A DNA stretch of 64,000 nucleotides, from NCBI RefSeq assembly GCF_001813675.1, contig NZ_KV813663.1, positions 47,519-111,518 on the forward strand, given 5' to 3'. The notes below the pieces were generated by a model. It had not been told where the DNA came from, did not search any database, and saw only the letters and a program-made list of their open reading frames with translations. Position 1 is the first letter of the stretch, and each line of letters opens with the position of its first letter. A program made the translations under genes and the position numbers. This DNA is from Streptococcus sp. HMSC078D09 (lineage in GTDB: Bacteria > Bacillota > Bacilli > Lactobacillales > Streptococcaceae). Of the stretch, positions 36,016 to 45,327 are shown piece by piece.

Positions 36016-37799
36016 AAGTTTTCCCCCTTTACTTCTTTGAATGTAGGTTGTTGAACAAGTTCAAGTGTCTCTTGGTAACGCCCTTCTGTCTCAAAGACGA
36101 TCAGGCTATTGGCTCCTTCTTTGAGGAAACCATGAGGCACGTAAAGTGAAGTGGTCGGTCCGACTTCCCAGAAGCGGCCAAGGTTGTGACCATTGACAAA
36201 GACGACCCCTTTCCCAAATCCTGTCATATCCAGATAAGTGTCAAGGGTGTGGTCCAGCTGAAAATCATATCGGTAAAAGGCTGGAGCACCTGCCTGCCAT
36301 TCCTTTGAAAAATCGAGCTGACTGAGATCTTGTAAATCCAGTGGGTACTGCTTCCAATGAAGGTGGAAGTGCAAATCCACACAGACACCTGTGCGAATGC
36401 CCTTGTGCTGGCTATCAGCTAAGAGCTTGTGCCCATAGTTGACACGTCCCATATTTTCAAGCAAGATTTTTAAATTCGTAACCGCTTTCTTTTTTCCTTT
36501 GATAAAAAGATCTTCACCGATCTCTGTTTGGTATTGTGTTGCTACATGTTGATCATCCAGGTAAATCTGTACCCGATCCCGACCATCAATGATGCGCAGT
36601 TTTTCTTCTTCCGCATCCAACTCAAGGTCTGTCTCATATAGGAGATAACCTGTGGTTTGCCCCAACTCTTCCATCTTTTCAGGATAAAGGCTGGTCTCGA
36701 CCTGAGCCAGATTGTCCAGATTTCCAAAAAGACTAGTCTTGGCTGCCAGTTGCAAGGTTTGTTCTGGCAAACACTCTTTGATGAGCGGTTCCTGCTGTGG
36801 GTATTCCGGATAATAGGTCGCCATCATTTTTTGAATAGCATAATACTTCTCCGTCGGATTTCCCTGCTCATTGAGCAAAGCCCCATAGTCATAGGACGTC
36901 ACCTGTGGCAAGTCGAGCGTTCCCCGAGCTGAGCAACCATTCATGAAGCCGAAATTGGTTCCGCCATGAAACATATAGAGGTTGATGGAACCAAGCTCCA
37001 AGACCTCATGGACAGCTTCTGCCAACTCCTCTGGGTCCCTTTGAATCACAGGTTCCTTCCAGCGGGTAAACCAGCCATCCCAGAATTCCATACACATCAA
37101 GGGCCATTTCTTGCCGTATTCGTCAAAGAATTCTTGCATCTGACCGAAGTTATAGGCTGCTTTGGAACCGAAGTTTCCCGTCACGAAGAGATCTTCTTCG
37201 ATCAAGGTTCCTGTTCTTAGCGTTGCTCGCCATGGTCCATCTGATGTAAAGAGAGGACAGGTCACGCCTTTTTCCTTCATCAAATCCCGAATGGCACGAA
37301 GATAATCCTTGTCTTCTCCATAAGAGCCATACTCATTTTCCACCTGCATCATGAGGATTGGACCACCCTGATCCACTTGGTAGGGTGTTAACAACCCAAG
37401 CAAGCAATCATAATAACGATCCACTGCTTCGATAAAGGCTGGGTCTGATGAGCGGATTCGCAGGTCTTCTTCCAAGAGCCAGGCTGGTAATCCACCAAAT
37501 TCCCACTCTGCACAGATAAAGGGCGACGGCCTTACAATCATGTAAAGTCCTAGGGACTGGGCTGTTTGAATGAAACGCTCTAGATCCAATCGACCACTAA
37601 AGTCAAACTGCCCTTTGCGGGGTTCATGCGCATTCCAAGGGACATAGGTCTCAACCGTGTTAAAACCCAAAGCCTTTAGATTATACAAGGAATGATACCA
37701 GTCTGCTGGGTCAATTCGGAAATAATGGATCGCTCCGGATAAAATCTTGAAGGGTTGATCTTTTAAATAGAAAGCATCGCGAATCTCAAAAACTCCCAT
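36012..37799 (-). CDS. bgaC: Beta-galactosidase, GH35 (BgaC)
   Basis: A 595-residue glycoside hydrolase of family 35. The TIM barrel (about 5-320) contains the acid/base Glu156 in QVENEYGSYG and the nucleophile Glu238 in MCMEFWDGWF, assigned by family alignment; two jelly-roll domains follow. There is no signal peptide or LPxTG anchor, so it is predicted cytoplasmic or non-classically exposed, as for pneumococcal BgaC, which prefers Gal-beta-1,3-GlcNAc/GalNAc linkages. The ATG at 37799 follows AAGGGGGG; the longer frame has no ribosome site. It is the first gene of the operon. Confidence 0.95.
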   Translation of the reverse strand: MGVFEIRDAFYLKDQPFKILSGAIHYFRIDPADWYHSLYNLKALGFNTVETYVPWNAHEPRKGQFDFSGRLDLERFIQTAQSLGLYMIVRPSPFICAEWEFGGLPAWLLEEDLRIRSSDPAFIEAVDRYYDCLLGLLTPYQVDQGGPILMMQVENEYGSYGEDKDYLRAIRDLMKEKGVTCPLFTSDGPWRATLRTGTLIEEDLFVTGNFGSKAAYNFGQMQEFFDEYGKKWPLMCMEFWDGWFTRWKEPVIQRDPEELAEAVHEVLELGSINLYMFHGGTNFGFMNGCSARGTLDLPQVTSYDYGALLNEQGNPTEKYYAIQKMMATYYPEYPQQEPLIKECLPEQTLQLAAKTSLFGNLDNLAQVETSLYPEKMEELGQTTGYLLYETDLELDAEEEKLRIIDGRDRVQIYLDDQHVATQYQTEIGEDLFIKGKKKAVTNLKILLENMGRVNYGHKLLADSQHKGIRTGVCVDLHFHLHWKQYPLDLQDLSQLDFSKEWQAGAPAFYRYDFQLDHTLDTYLDMTGFGKGVVFVNGHNLGRFWEVGPTTSLYVPHGFLKEGANSLIVFETEGRYQETLELVQQPTFKEVKGENL

Positions 37800-37833
37800 A
37801 AACGCCCCCCCTTTCTTATATGTAACCCTTTTC

Positions 37834-37869
37834 ATTTATTAATATAATAAATTATTTAAAAAATGTCAA
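37834..37869 (-). promoter_or_regulatory. bgaC operon promoter with palindromic operator candidate
   Basis: TTGACA (37864-37869) and TATATT (37841-37846) on the - strand are 17 bases apart. An AT-only palindrome ATTTATTA-ATA-TAATAAAT (37834-37852) covers the -10 and may be the target of the divergent GntR regulator; AT richness means chance is possible. Confidence 0.65.
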
Positions 37870-37932
37870 CACTTTTATAAAAAATATGTTAAAATAGGGT
37901 TAAATAAGAGAAATCTAAAGAGAGGTAGCACT

Positions 37933-38649
37933 ATGGCAATTCCAAAGTACCAACACATCAAAGATGAATTGAAGCAGCAAATTATCTCCGGAAAATTTGA
38001 AAATGGAGATAAATTTTATACTGAAGCTGAACTCATTAAAATTTATGATGTCAGCTCTATCACCGTTGTCCGTGCTTTGAACGACCTCGCTGCTGATGGC
38101 TACATTGTCCGCCAGCAAGGAAAAGGAACCTTTGTTTCTCGTGCTCGAAAACACAAACTGGTTGAATTTTCAGATGTTGAAACCTTCCCAATCCAAAAGG
38201 CCAAAGTCAAAGTTCTCTCTATTAAACGTGGAAATACCTTAAGCATCCTAGACAAACTAGGCCTCAACCCAACGCAATTCTACTATAAGATCGAACGGAC
38301 TCGCCAGACAGGGGATGATACCTATATCTTCCACCAAACCTATATTCCTGAACAATACATCAATCCAAACTATCCAAATTTGGAATACTATAGCTCTATC
38401 TATGATCGCTTCAAAGAAGACTACCACATTCATATGAATGATGAACACTTCGAAGAAGTCAACGAAATCGTCTTTCCTACACCAAGCAAGATTGCTAAAG
38501 TATTGAAGATCGACGAAAATTTCCCAACGGTTAAACAAGTGAAGACGACCAAGCTAGAAGCGACTGGCCAAATCCTTGAATACACGGAAACCTATAAACG
38601 CGGGGACTACTACAAGATCAAGTTCATCTCCTGTGACCGCGATCACTAA
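37933..38649 (+). CDS. bgaR: GntR/HutC-family regulator of the bgaC island
   Basis: A 238-residue regulator with an N-terminal winged helix (residues 1-70; TEAELIKIYDVSSITVVRALNDLAADGYIVRQQGKGTFV) and a C-terminal UbiC/HutC ligand-binding domain (about 90-235) that senses a sugar phosphate. It is divergent from bgaC, with 133 bases between the two starts, and matches the position of BgaR in pneumococcus, where it represses bgaC and its PTS. GAGAGGT precedes the ATG. A terminator follows at 38655. Confidence 0.9.
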   Translation: MAIPKYQHIKDELKQQIISGKFENGDKFYTEAELIKIYDVSSITVVRALNDLAADGYIVRQQGKGTFVSRARKHKLVEFSDVETFPIQKAKVKVLSIKRGNTLSILDKLGLNPTQFYYKIERTRQTGDDTYIFHQTYIPEQYINPNYPNLEYYSSIYDRFKEDYHIHMNDEHFEEVNEIVFPTPSKIAKVLKIDENFPTVKQVKTTKLEATGQILEYTETYKRGDYYKIKFISCDRDH

Positions 38650-38654
38650 GAACC

Positions 38655-38683
38655 AAAAAGACTGAGACATCTCGGTCTTTTTT
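38655..38683 (+). terminator. Terminator of the GntR regulator gene
   Basis: AAAAAGACTGAG and CTCGGTCTTTTTT arms with a four-base loop and T6. Confidence 0.85.
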
Positions 38684-38778
38684 ATAGGTCCAGTATAGCA
38701 TGTTAAAAACGATTTCTAAAGACCTCTTTAAAAATATATATAATTAGTGATAGTTTAGCTATAAAAAGTTTAAAAAGA

Positions 38779-38912
38779 GAGTGGGACAGAAATCGGTAAT
38801 TCGTTAGAATTCGATTTCGTCGTCCCACCTCCGCACAGTTGAGTAGGGCTGTAAAAGCTGATGAAATCAGCGTAGTAGAGCCCACTCAACCACTGCGTCT
38901 TGCTCAACAATC
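38779..38912. repeat. Structured intergenic repeat-like element
   Basis: Two strong hairpins stand side by side: GTGGGAC/GTCCCAC with GAAATCG/CGATTTC inside (38781-38828), and GTTGAGTAGGGCT/AGCCCACTCAAC with one bulged base and an inner GCTGAT/ATCAGC stem (38838-38890). No reading frame is supported here. From memory, very similar blocks recur between genes of oral streptococci, so it is probably a dispersed small element. The rest of the 339-base gap 38650-38988 holds only terminators. Confidence 0.6.
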
Positions 38913-38925
38913 CAAGAACAATTAA

Positions 38926-38957
38926 GAGGCTAGGACTTTTGTCCCGGCCTCTTTCGT
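38926..38957 (-). terminator. Hairpin after purB
   Basis: AAGAGGCTAGGAC and GTCCCGGCCTCTT form a stem with one mismatch and a TTTT loop, 30 bases beyond the purB stop codon. The T tract is weak on both strands. Confidence 0.55.
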
Positions 38958-38988
38958 CTATTTTTCAAATTCCCGTTTTTAGTTGCGC

Positions 38989-40287
38989 CTAGTCTCCCAA
39001 ACCGATGCGTTCGAAGATCTCATCCACCCGTTTGGTGTAGTAAGTTGGATTGAAGATTTCGTCGATTTCTTCTTGAGTCAGGCGTGATGTCACCTCTGGA
39101 TCTGCTTCAAGAAGTGGTTTGAAATCTACTTGATTATCCCATGATTGAGCTGTTTTTGGTTGCACCAAGTCATAAGCTTGCTCACGCGTCATGCCTTTTT
39201 CAATCAAAGTCAACATGGCACGTTGGCTAAAGATTAGACCGAATGTAGAGTTCATGTTGCGGATCATGTTTTCTGGGAAGACTGTCAAGTTCTTAACAAT
39301 GTTTCCAAAACGGTTAAGCATGTAGTCAATCAAGATAGTTGTGTCTGGTGCGATGATCCGCTCAGCTGATGAGTGAGAGATATCACGCTCGTGCCAAAGG
39401 GCTACGTTCTCATAAGCTGTTACCATGTGACCACGGATAACACGCGCCAGACCTGTCATGTTTTCAGAACCGATCGGGTTGCGCTTGTGAGGCATGGCTG
39501 AAGAGCCTTTTTGACCTTTAGCAAAGAACTCTTCCACTTCACGTTGTTCAGATTTTTGCAAACCGCGGATTTCAGTTGCCATACGTTCGATAGATGTTGC
39601 GATGCTAGCAAGAACTGCAAAGTACTCAGCGTGAAGATCACGAGGAAGTACCTGTGTAGAGATTTCTTGAGCACGGATACCCAATTTATCGCAGACGTAT
39701 TTTTCAACGAATGGTGGGATGTTGGCAAAGTTACCAACCGCACCAGAAATCTTACCAGCTTCCACGCCAGCAGCCGCATGCTCGAAACGCTCGATGTTAC
39801 GCTTCATTTCGCTATACCAAGTTGCCAATTTAAGACCAAAAGTTGTCGGCTCCGCGTGCACACCGTGGGTACGACCCATCATGATGGTGAACTTGTGCTC
39901 CTTGGCCTTGTCAGCGATGATGTTGAGGAAGTTTTCAAGGTCACGACGGATGATATCGTTGGCTTGTTTGTAGAGGTAACCGTAGGCCGTATCTACCACG
40001 TCAGTAGATGTCAAACCATAGTGAACCCACTTGCGCTCTTCACCAAGCGTTTCAGAAACCGCACGTGTGAAGGCCACCACATCGTGACGAGTTTGTTGCT
40101 CGATTTCCAAAATACGGTCGATGTCAAAGTCCGCTTTTTCACGAATCAAAGCTACATCTTCCTTAGGGATTTCTCCCAACTCAGCCCATGCTTCATCAGC
40201 CAAGATTTCCACCTCAAGCCAAGCACGGTATTTATTTTCTTCAGTCCAAATGTTCGCCATCTCAGGGCGGCTATATCTATCAATCAT
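38989..40287 (-). CDS. purB: Adenylosuccinate lyase
   Basis: A 432-residue lyase of the fumarase/aspartase superfamily that acts twice in purine synthesis, releasing fumarate from SAICAR and from adenylosuccinate. The superfamily signature loop is [17 protein letters not shown] (near residues 260-276), and the catalytic histidine lies in [14 protein letters not shown]. The ATG at 40287 follows AAGGAA; the frame from 40323 is not supported. It sits 32 bases downstream of an AT-rich orphan gene that separates it from the rest of the purE-K cluster. Confidence 0.96.
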   Translation of the reverse strand: MIDRYSRPEMANIWTEENKYRAWLEVEILADEAWAELGEIPKEDVALIREKADFDIDRILEIEQQTRHDVVAFTRAVSETLGEERKWVHYGLTSTDVVDTAYGYLYKQANDIIRRDLENFLNIIADKAKEHKFTIMMGRTHGVHAEPTTFGLKLATWYSEMKRNIERFEHAAAGVEAGKISGAVGNFANIPPFVEKYVCDKLGIRAQEISTQVLPRDLHAEYFAVLASIATSIERMATEIRGLQKSEQREVEEFFAKGQKGSSAMPHKRNPIGSENMTGLARVIRGHMVTAYENVALWHERDISHSSAERIIAPDTTILIDYMLNRFGNIVKNLTVFPENMIRNMNSTFGLIFSQRAMLTLIEKGMTREQAYDLVQPKTAQSWDNQVDFKPLLEADPEVTSRLTQEEIDEIFNPTYYTKRVDEIFERIGLGD

Positions 40288-40319
40288 GTTTAATTTTCCT
40301 TTCTGTTGGTTAAAATATT

Positions 40320-40979
40320 TCAATTTATCCCAAGATCATTTCTAATACTGTCAATTAAAGTCCATCGTGAAATATCTAATTTATTAATTTTTTTAACGTC
40401 GTCGTTTAAACGTCTCCCGGCAATAAATGCGTTATGTAGCAATATTTCGAAATTCACGAGATTGTTTTTTACATCAACTCCTGCATATAACTCAAAAGTC
40501 ATTTTTTCATTCCTTTTAAATTCCTCATACTGACTTTGAGCATATTTATACTTATCTCGAATTAAAGTGATTTCCGACTTGAAATACTCTCTGTTATTAA
40601 TCTCTATCTCATATTTATTCTTCAATTCAAAATCTAAATTATCAGAATCATTTAACAATTTTTCGTAATAATTAATTTGTTTTTCTAAAATTGAATTGAC
40701 TATATCAAAATTTTCTAAATTATAATTAGGAGGTCCATCCATACTGTTCAACACATCTAATGGTGTTTGACTTGGAAATAGATTCACAACTCGAATCAAT
40801 TTTTTATATACTGAATCCAATTTTTCTCTTTTAGCCTTCAAATTTTCTGCTTGTTTCTCTTCAATTACCCTACAAGTTTCATTCTTTACATTGAAGAATT
40901 GTGTGAGAAACACACCTAACAAAGCACTTATAACTGATATACTAGATGATATTATAGTAATAATTACCGTCTCAGACAT
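40320..40979 (-). CDS. AT-rich orphan membrane-anchored protein
   Basis: A 219-residue protein that I do not recognise. Residues 4-26 form a single membrane segment (a signal anchor with no cleavage motif); the remainder is charged and largely helical, with coiled-coil character around residues 40-65 and 110-160. Base and codon use are markedly more AT-rich than the flanking pur genes (many AAT, ATA, TTA codons on the - strand), and a 196-base AT-rich gap follows upstream. The gene is absent from the pneumococcal order I know. It was probably acquired by transfer; function unknown. Confidence 0.65.
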   Translation of the reverse strand: MSETVIITIISSSISVISALLGVFLTQFFNVKNETCRVIEEKQAENLKAKREKLDSVYKKLIRVVNLFPSQTPLDVLNSMDGPPNYNLENFDIVNSILEKQINYYEKLLNDSDNLDFELKNKYEIEINNREYFKSEITLIRDKYKYAQSQYEEFKRNEKMTFELYAGVDVKNNLVNFEILLHNAFIAGRRLNDDVKKINKLDISRWTLIDSIRNDLGIN

Positions 40980-41175
40980 AACGCCCTCTCTAAAATAATT
41001 TTAATAGATTCTTACTACACATTTTATAAAGTAATACTATCTTTTAATTAACAAATAACATCTTTAAATGACTTTTGCAATACGATAAATTAAAGGATTC
41101 AATATCCTATACTTTTAAACTTTAAATTTATATATCTTTTTTTATTTTACAATCATTTAACAATCTACCATCAAT

Positions 41176-41403
41176 TTACTCAAATTCTTCTTTGCCAATC
41201 CACACAGATGGATAATGATCTAGTGTATTCAATTCCGTATCTAGCGGGACATCATAGATAGCTAAATAGTTTTCAGGATATTGAGCAGTCAGCTCTTCAT
41301 ACTTAGCTTTCACTTTTTTGTGATCGCTACTAGCATACAAGACTTCAACGACTGCTCCCGTCTTTTCTTTTTCAACAAATGCGTTGACAATAAGTTGAAT
41401 CAT
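41176..41403 (-). CDS. Small conserved protein in the purK-purB interval
   Basis: A 75-residue soluble protein with a mixed alpha/beta look (QLIVNAFVEKEKTGAVVEVLYASSDHKKVKAKYEEL). The pneumococcal purK-purB interval also contains one small hypothetical gene, to which this probably corresponds. The ATG follows AGGAGG and lies 14 bases after the ydcF-like stop codon, so it belongs to the purE-purK operon. No function is known to me. Confidence 0.75.
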   Translation of the reverse strand: MIQLIVNAFVEKEKTGAVVEVLYASSDHKKVKAKYEELTAQYPENYLAIYDVPLDTELNTLDHYPSVWIGKEEFE

Positions 41404-41417
41404 AAAAACCTCCTAAA

Positions 41418-42053
41418 TCACAATTCAACATCCAACTTTAAAATATCCCCCTTCTCTCCATAATGGAGAAGTCGCAGATATTCTCCCCAAACTCTGGACT
41501 TACCAATGTCTGTATTCATCCAGCTATCCCGACCAATCTCAACATCCTTGTAAAAGGCATTGAAGGTATATGGGATGTAGCGAAGATGCTTTGGTAAGTG
41601 CTGAGCCAAGGTTCGCCATTGCCTACCAGTCGCGTGACTTTTGCAAATGAACATAACTGTCTCAACAGTATTAAAATCAAAAACTTCTTTGGCAAATAGT
41701 ACGTTTTCCAAAGTATTGCTAGAGGAGTTTTCAGATTTAATCGCTTCTTCAGGAATGCCTGCAGCCAGCAGATGTTGGATAATAACCTCTGCCTCTGTAT
41801 GTCCATTCCAATCTGGATGAGGCGTTCCTGTCAAACTTCGGCCACCGGTCACAATAATTCGTCTTACATAACCTTTTTGATATGCCTCAATAGCTTTTTC
41901 CCAGTGACCCGGGTGAGTCCCACTGAAAACAAATAAAACATCACACGGCTGAGGTTCGATTATTTTCCCAAAAACACTCTTAGTCAAAAAGGAGATTTCT
42001 TTATTAGAGAACTCTTTCGGAACTTCTGGACTTTTCGGAATAATCGGTTTCAT
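41418..42053 (-). CDS. YdcF-family (DUF218) protein
   Basis: A 211-residue protein with the DUF218 pattern: CDVLFVFSGTHPGHWEKAIEAYQKG near the N-terminus, IIVTGGRSLTG, SSNTLENVLFAKEVF and FICKSHATGRQWRTLAQHL. Family members bind nucleotide-like ligands (E. coli YdcF binds S-adenosylmethionine), but no reaction is established. No membrane segment is present, unlike the SanA/ElyC-like relatives. It lies 25 bases after purK in the same orientation. Confidence 0.8.
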   Translation of the reverse strand: MKPIIPKSPEVPKEFSNKEISFLTKSVFGKIIEPQPCDVLFVFSGTHPGHWEKAIEAYQKGYVRRIIVTGGRSLTGTPHPDWNGHTEAEVIIQHLLAAGIPEEAIKSENSSSNTLENVLFAKEVFDFNTVETVMFICKSHATGRQWRTLAQHLPKHLRYIPYTFNAFYKDVEIGRDSWMNTDIGKSRVWGEYLRLLHYGEKGDILKLDVEL

Positions 42054-42078
42054 CTATAACATTTCCTCCACAGATTTT

Positions 42079-43170
42079 TTAAAAATCAATCCCTTTCCCA
42101 AATTCCTCAACCTCGTCTGGCACATCACTAAACAACGTCACATGCCCCATTTTGCGGTTGTGCTTTGCTTCTAGTTTACCATATAAGTGGAGGTGAGCGC
42201 TTGGATTTTCTGTCATATATTTTTCAGCAGCTTCGACGTGTTGGCCGAGAACATTGAGCATGACAGCTGGCGCATGAAGGTTGATCGCTGGGAGTGGTGC
42301 TCCGAGAACACCCAAGATATGCGTGTCAAACTGTGAAAAATCGCAAGCTTCAATCGAGTAGTGACCTGAATTGTGTGGGCGTGGCGCGATTTCGTTGACG
42401 ATGATATCATCAGCAGTTGCAAACATTTCCACACAGAGGGTACCAGAGAGGTTCAGTTGTTCAGCGATTCGTACTGCCATGGTCTTGGCTTTTTCAGCTA
42501 GACTGTCAGAAATGCGAGCAGGAACGATAGTTTTAGAGAGGATGTTGTTACGGTGGATATTTTCCTGAACGGGGAAGACTGTCACATCCTTGCCATTTCC
42601 AGATACGATGACTGAAATCTCAAGGTCAAAATTGACGAATTCTTCCAAGACACAGTCTGCTGAGTCCGCTAAAGTGTATGCTTCTTCCAAGTCTGCTTCT
42701 GAGCGAATGACCTTCTGACCATGGCCATCGTAACCACCGGTCGCAGTCTTAAGGACATAGTTTTTCGACAGGTCGATATCTGACAAGTCTTTGCTAGAAG
42801 TTACGACCTTGTAGGATGCAACTGTCACTTGTGCCTTGTTTGAGAGAAAGTCCTTCTCAAAAATGCGATTTTGAGAAATGCGAAGCAGGTCTGTTCCTTG
42901 AGGAAGCTGACCATCCTTGATAACAGCGTCAAGGCCGTCAGCGTCGACATTTTCAAATTCATAAGTGAGAACATCACAGCGTTCTGCCAACTGACGAAGA
43001 GCATCTACGTCGTCGTAAGGGGCCACGATGATTTCCGCCACACGGGAGGCTGGGCAATCCGCTGCTGGGTCCAGTGCGATAACCTTGTGCCCCATGTAGA
43101 TAGCTGAGATTGCCATCATCTGACCGAGCTGGCCACCACCGATGATCCCAATGGTTTTAGTTGAGCTCAT
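42079..43170 (-). CDS. purK: N5-carboxyaminoimidazole ribonucleotide synthase
   Basis: A 363-residue ATP-grasp enzyme that carboxylates AIR to N5-CAIR with ATP and bicarbonate. [14 protein letters not shown] at the N-terminus is the preATP-grasp signature, [12 protein letters not shown] (near 140) is the ATP-grasp loop, and [18 protein letters not shown] (near 260) holds the metal and substrate residues. The start overlaps the purE stop region by 14 bases, coupling the two enzymes that act in sequence. Confidence 0.96.
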   Translation of the reverse strand: MSSTKTIGIIGGGQLGQMMAISAIYMGHKVIALDPAADCPASRVAEIIVAPYDDVDALRQLAERCDVLTYEFENVDADGLDAVIKDGQLPQGTDLLRISQNRIFEKDFLSNKAQVTVASYKVVTSSKDLSDIDLSKNYVLKTATGGYDGHGQKVIRSEADLEEAYTLADSADCVLEEFVNFDLEISVIVSGNGKDVTVFPVQENIHRNNILSKTIVPARISDSLAEKAKTMAVRIAEQLNLSGTLCVEMFATADDIIVNEIAPRPHNSGHYSIEACDFSQFDTHILGVLGAPLPAINLHAPAVMLNVLGQHVEAAEKYMTENPSAHLHLYGKLEAKHNRKMGHVTLFSDVPDEVEEFGKGIDF

Positions 43171-43645
43171 TTGTAGACTCCTCTGCGATTTTTCCTTGTT
43201 CTTCTACGAAATCCGCTAACGCTGTCGCAATAGCCTGGTCCTCTACTGAAAGAAGACGAAGGGCAAAGAGGGCCGCGTTAGTCGCACCTGCTTCACCGAT
43301 CGCCATAGTTGCGACAGGCACTCCACCTGGCATCTGAACGATGGAATAAAGTGAATCCACACCGCTAAGGGCACGAGACTTGACGGGTACCCCGATGACT
43401 GGAAGGGTCGTTTTAGCAGCAACCATCCCTGGCAAATGGGCTGCGCCACCCGCACCTGCGATGATGACCTTGATGCCACGGCTACGTGCTTCTTCGGCAT
43501 GTTTGAACATGAGGTCAGGCGTCCGATGGGCGGAAACAACTTTCTTTTCGTAAGCGACGCCGAAGTTATCGAGGACTTCAGCAGCTTTTTGCATGGTTGC
43601 CCAGTCGGATTTTGAGCCCATAATAATGGAAATTACTGGTTTCAT
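43157..43645 (-). CDS. purE: N5-CAIR mutase
   Basis: A 162-residue enzyme that converts N5-CAIR to CAIR. The class I signature is present: IIMGSKSDW (residues 7-15), SAHRTP (residues 39-44, active-site His) and [14 protein letters not shown] (about 64-77). It forms octamers in characterised species. It leads the purE-purK block and is separated from purD by a 234-base structured region; no clear promoter was seen in that gap, so it may depend on read-through from purD or on a weak promoter. Confidence 0.96.
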   Translation of the reverse strand: MKPVISIIMGSKSDWATMQKAAEVLDNFGVAYEKKVVSAHRTPDLMFKHAEEARSRGIKVIIAGAGGAAHLPGMVAAKTTLPVIGVPVKSRALSGVDSLYSIVQMPGGVPVATMAIGEAGATNAALFALRLLSVEDQAIATALADFVEEQGKIAEESTNELN

Positions 43646-43660
43646 TTTTTCTCCTTTTTC

Positions 43661-43860
43661 GATAATCGTCTATTGTAGTGCGGACGTAAGCGACCGCCTG
43701 TAGCGTTCCATTACTAAAACTGGAGCCTGAGTCTCCAGTTTTCCGCTCCTAGTAGCTCTGCTACTAGGAGTTCCACTACTGCGACGATTATCCTATACTA
43801 GCTCGCTAACGCTCGCAAATCAAGCGACCATTATCTTAGTTTGGCTCGCTTTCGCTCGCC
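43661..43860. repeat. Nested cruciform-like intergenic element
   Basis: Between purE and purD, outer arms GATAATCGTC (43661-43670) and GACGATTATC (43783-43792) and inner arms GTAGTG (43675-43680) and CACTAC (43774-43779) enclose two perfect hairpins (43716-43742 and 43746-43770). The region ends with two related GC-rich motifs, GCTCGCTAACGCTCGC and GCTCGCTTTCGCTCGC. No gene is present. Confidence 0.65.
43716..43742 (-). terminator. Terminator-like hairpin after purD
   Basis: AAAACTGGAG and CTCCAGTTTT arms with a seven-base loop; flanking A and T tracts make it usable in either direction. It lies inside the cruciform-like element. Confidence 0.65.
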
Positions 43861-43879
43861 ATGACAAAGTTAGTATCTG

Positions 43880-45145
43880 TTAATCTTTTATCGCCTTGCT
43901 ACCGATATCCGTACGATAGAAGAGGCCTTCTGTGTTTTGTTTGTTGAGTTGGTTGTAGATGATGTTTTGGCCGTCTTTGACGGTGTCTGCTGTGGTAACC
44001 AGCATGTAGACACGTCCGCCGTTTGAGAGGAGGTCTTGGCTATTTTCAGCGAATTTAGCACCGGCATAGTAAGTGATGATGTCGCCTTCTGTCTTGGCTG
44101 GAAGCTTGACACCCTTCTCATAAGCGAGGGGATAACCGTTTGAGGCTACAACCACGCCCAATGTCACACCCTTGTCCGTCCAAGTGATGGCTGGCTCTTC
44201 ACCTTCCAAAATATCAGTGATGTTTTGTGCAAAGTCAGATGTCAAACGAGGCAAGATAATTTGCGTTTCAGGATCTCCAAAACGAGAGTTGAATTCGATG
44301 ACTTTCGGTCCATCAGCTGTCAAGATAAGACCCGCGTAAAGGACACCAAGGTAGGGACGCCCTTCTTTAATCATGCCTTCGAGAACTGGCTTGACAATCG
44401 TGTCAACCGCTGTGTCAACCACGCTCTGTGGCAAGTGAGGAACCGGCGCATAGGCACCCATCCCACCAGTGTTAGGACCCTTGTCACCATCGTAGGCACG
44501 TTTGTGGTCCTGAGCTGTTGGCATAATGTAGAACTTGTCCCCATTAACAAAGGCAAAGAGAGAGAACTCTTCCCCGTCAAGGAATTCCTCGATGACCACA
44601 CGCGCACCTGAATCACCAAATTTATTGTCCAAAAGCATCTCGTGAGCGGCTTCAACTGCTTGCTCAACTGTCTCCGCAACGACGACACCTTTCCCAAGGG
44701 CCAAACCGTCTGCTTTGACGACAATTGGAGCCCCCTTTTCTTCGATGTAGGCCTTGGCTTCCTCGAAATCAGAAAAGGTGCCATAGGCTGCTGTCGGAAC
44801 ATCGTATTTGACCATGATTTCCTTAGCAAAATCCTTAGACCACTCAAGCTCAGCCACAGCCTTGGTCGGACCAAAAGCCTTAAGACCCGATGCATTGAAA
44901 TCATCCACGATACCAGCCGCAAGGGCATCATCTGGACCGATAAAGGTCCAAGCAATATCGTTGACTTTTGCGAAGTCAATCAGCTTAGAATGTTCGGAAA
45001 TTCCGATATTGATCAAATCCAGACCGTCTAATCGCATCCCATCATTACCAGGAGCCACAAAAACCTGCTCAACGTTTGTAGACTCCAACAATTTCTTGGC
45101 AATCGCATGCTCACGACCGCCAGAACCAACAACCAAAAGTTTCAT
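43880..45145 (-). CDS. purD: Phosphoribosylamine-glycine ligase
   Basis: A 421-residue ATP-grasp enzyme (GARS) catalysing the second step of purine synthesis. Signatures are VVGSGGREHAIAKKL at the N-terminus, KADGLALGKGVVV (near 142) for ATP binding and the metal-binding EFNSRFGDPETQ (near 287). It has its own promoter divergent from the CHAP gene. A strong hairpin follows. The length is typical. Confidence 0.97.
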   Translation of the reverse strand: MKLLVVGSGGREHAIAKKLLESTNVEQVFVAPGNDGMRLDGLDLINIGISEHSKLIDFAKVNDIAWTFIGPDDALAAGIVDDFNASGLKAFGPTKAVAELEWSKDFAKEIMVKYDVPTAAYGTFSDFEEAKAYIEEKGAPIVVKADGLALGKGVVVAETVEQAVEAAHEMLLDNKFGDSGARVVIEEFLDGEEFSLFAFVNGDKFYIMPTAQDHKRAYDGDKGPNTGGMGAYAPVPHLPQSVVDTAVDTIVKPVLEGMIKEGRPYLGVLYAGLILTADGPKVIEFNSRFGDPETQIILPRLTSDFAQNITDILEGEEPAITWTDKGVTLGVVVASNGYPLAYEKGVKLPAKTEGDIITYYAGAKFAENSQDLLSNGGRVYMLVTTADTVKDGQNIIYNQLNKQNTEGLFYRTDIGSKAIKD

Positions 45146-45176
45146 CTCGAACCTCTTTTGCGAATTATTTTATTAA

Positions 45177-45182
45177 ATTATA
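45177..45182 (-). promoter_or_regulatory. purD promoter (extended -10)
   Basis: TGATATAAT on the - strand is an extended -10, with ACGAACGAT, a poor PurBox resemblance, about 10 bases upstream of it. Confidence 0.5.
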
Positions 45183-45327
45183 TCATAATCGTTCGTTTTA
45201 TTCTAATGATTTCAGCAAAAGTCTCCTATTTTCAGTAGAATCCAAACATTTTTTGCTATTTCCTCCTATTTCTCATTTTTTTCCGAATAGTATAGGTGAG
45301 ACCTACTAATTGACGAAAAGGAGTATT

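Noticed and set aside
39511-40293. 260-codon open frame on the + strand across purB
   Set aside because: It is a shadow of the well-conserved purB coding strand; no ribosome site or protein family is visible.
43661-43792. CRISPR or purine riboswitch in the purD-purE gap
   Set aside because: The repeats are inverted, not regularly spaced direct repeats, and the conserved purine-aptamer loops are not present.
45184-45200. PurBox at the purD promoter
   Set aside because: ACGAACGAT lacks the CC before GAAC and the A/T flank; at three mismatches it is not reported as a site.
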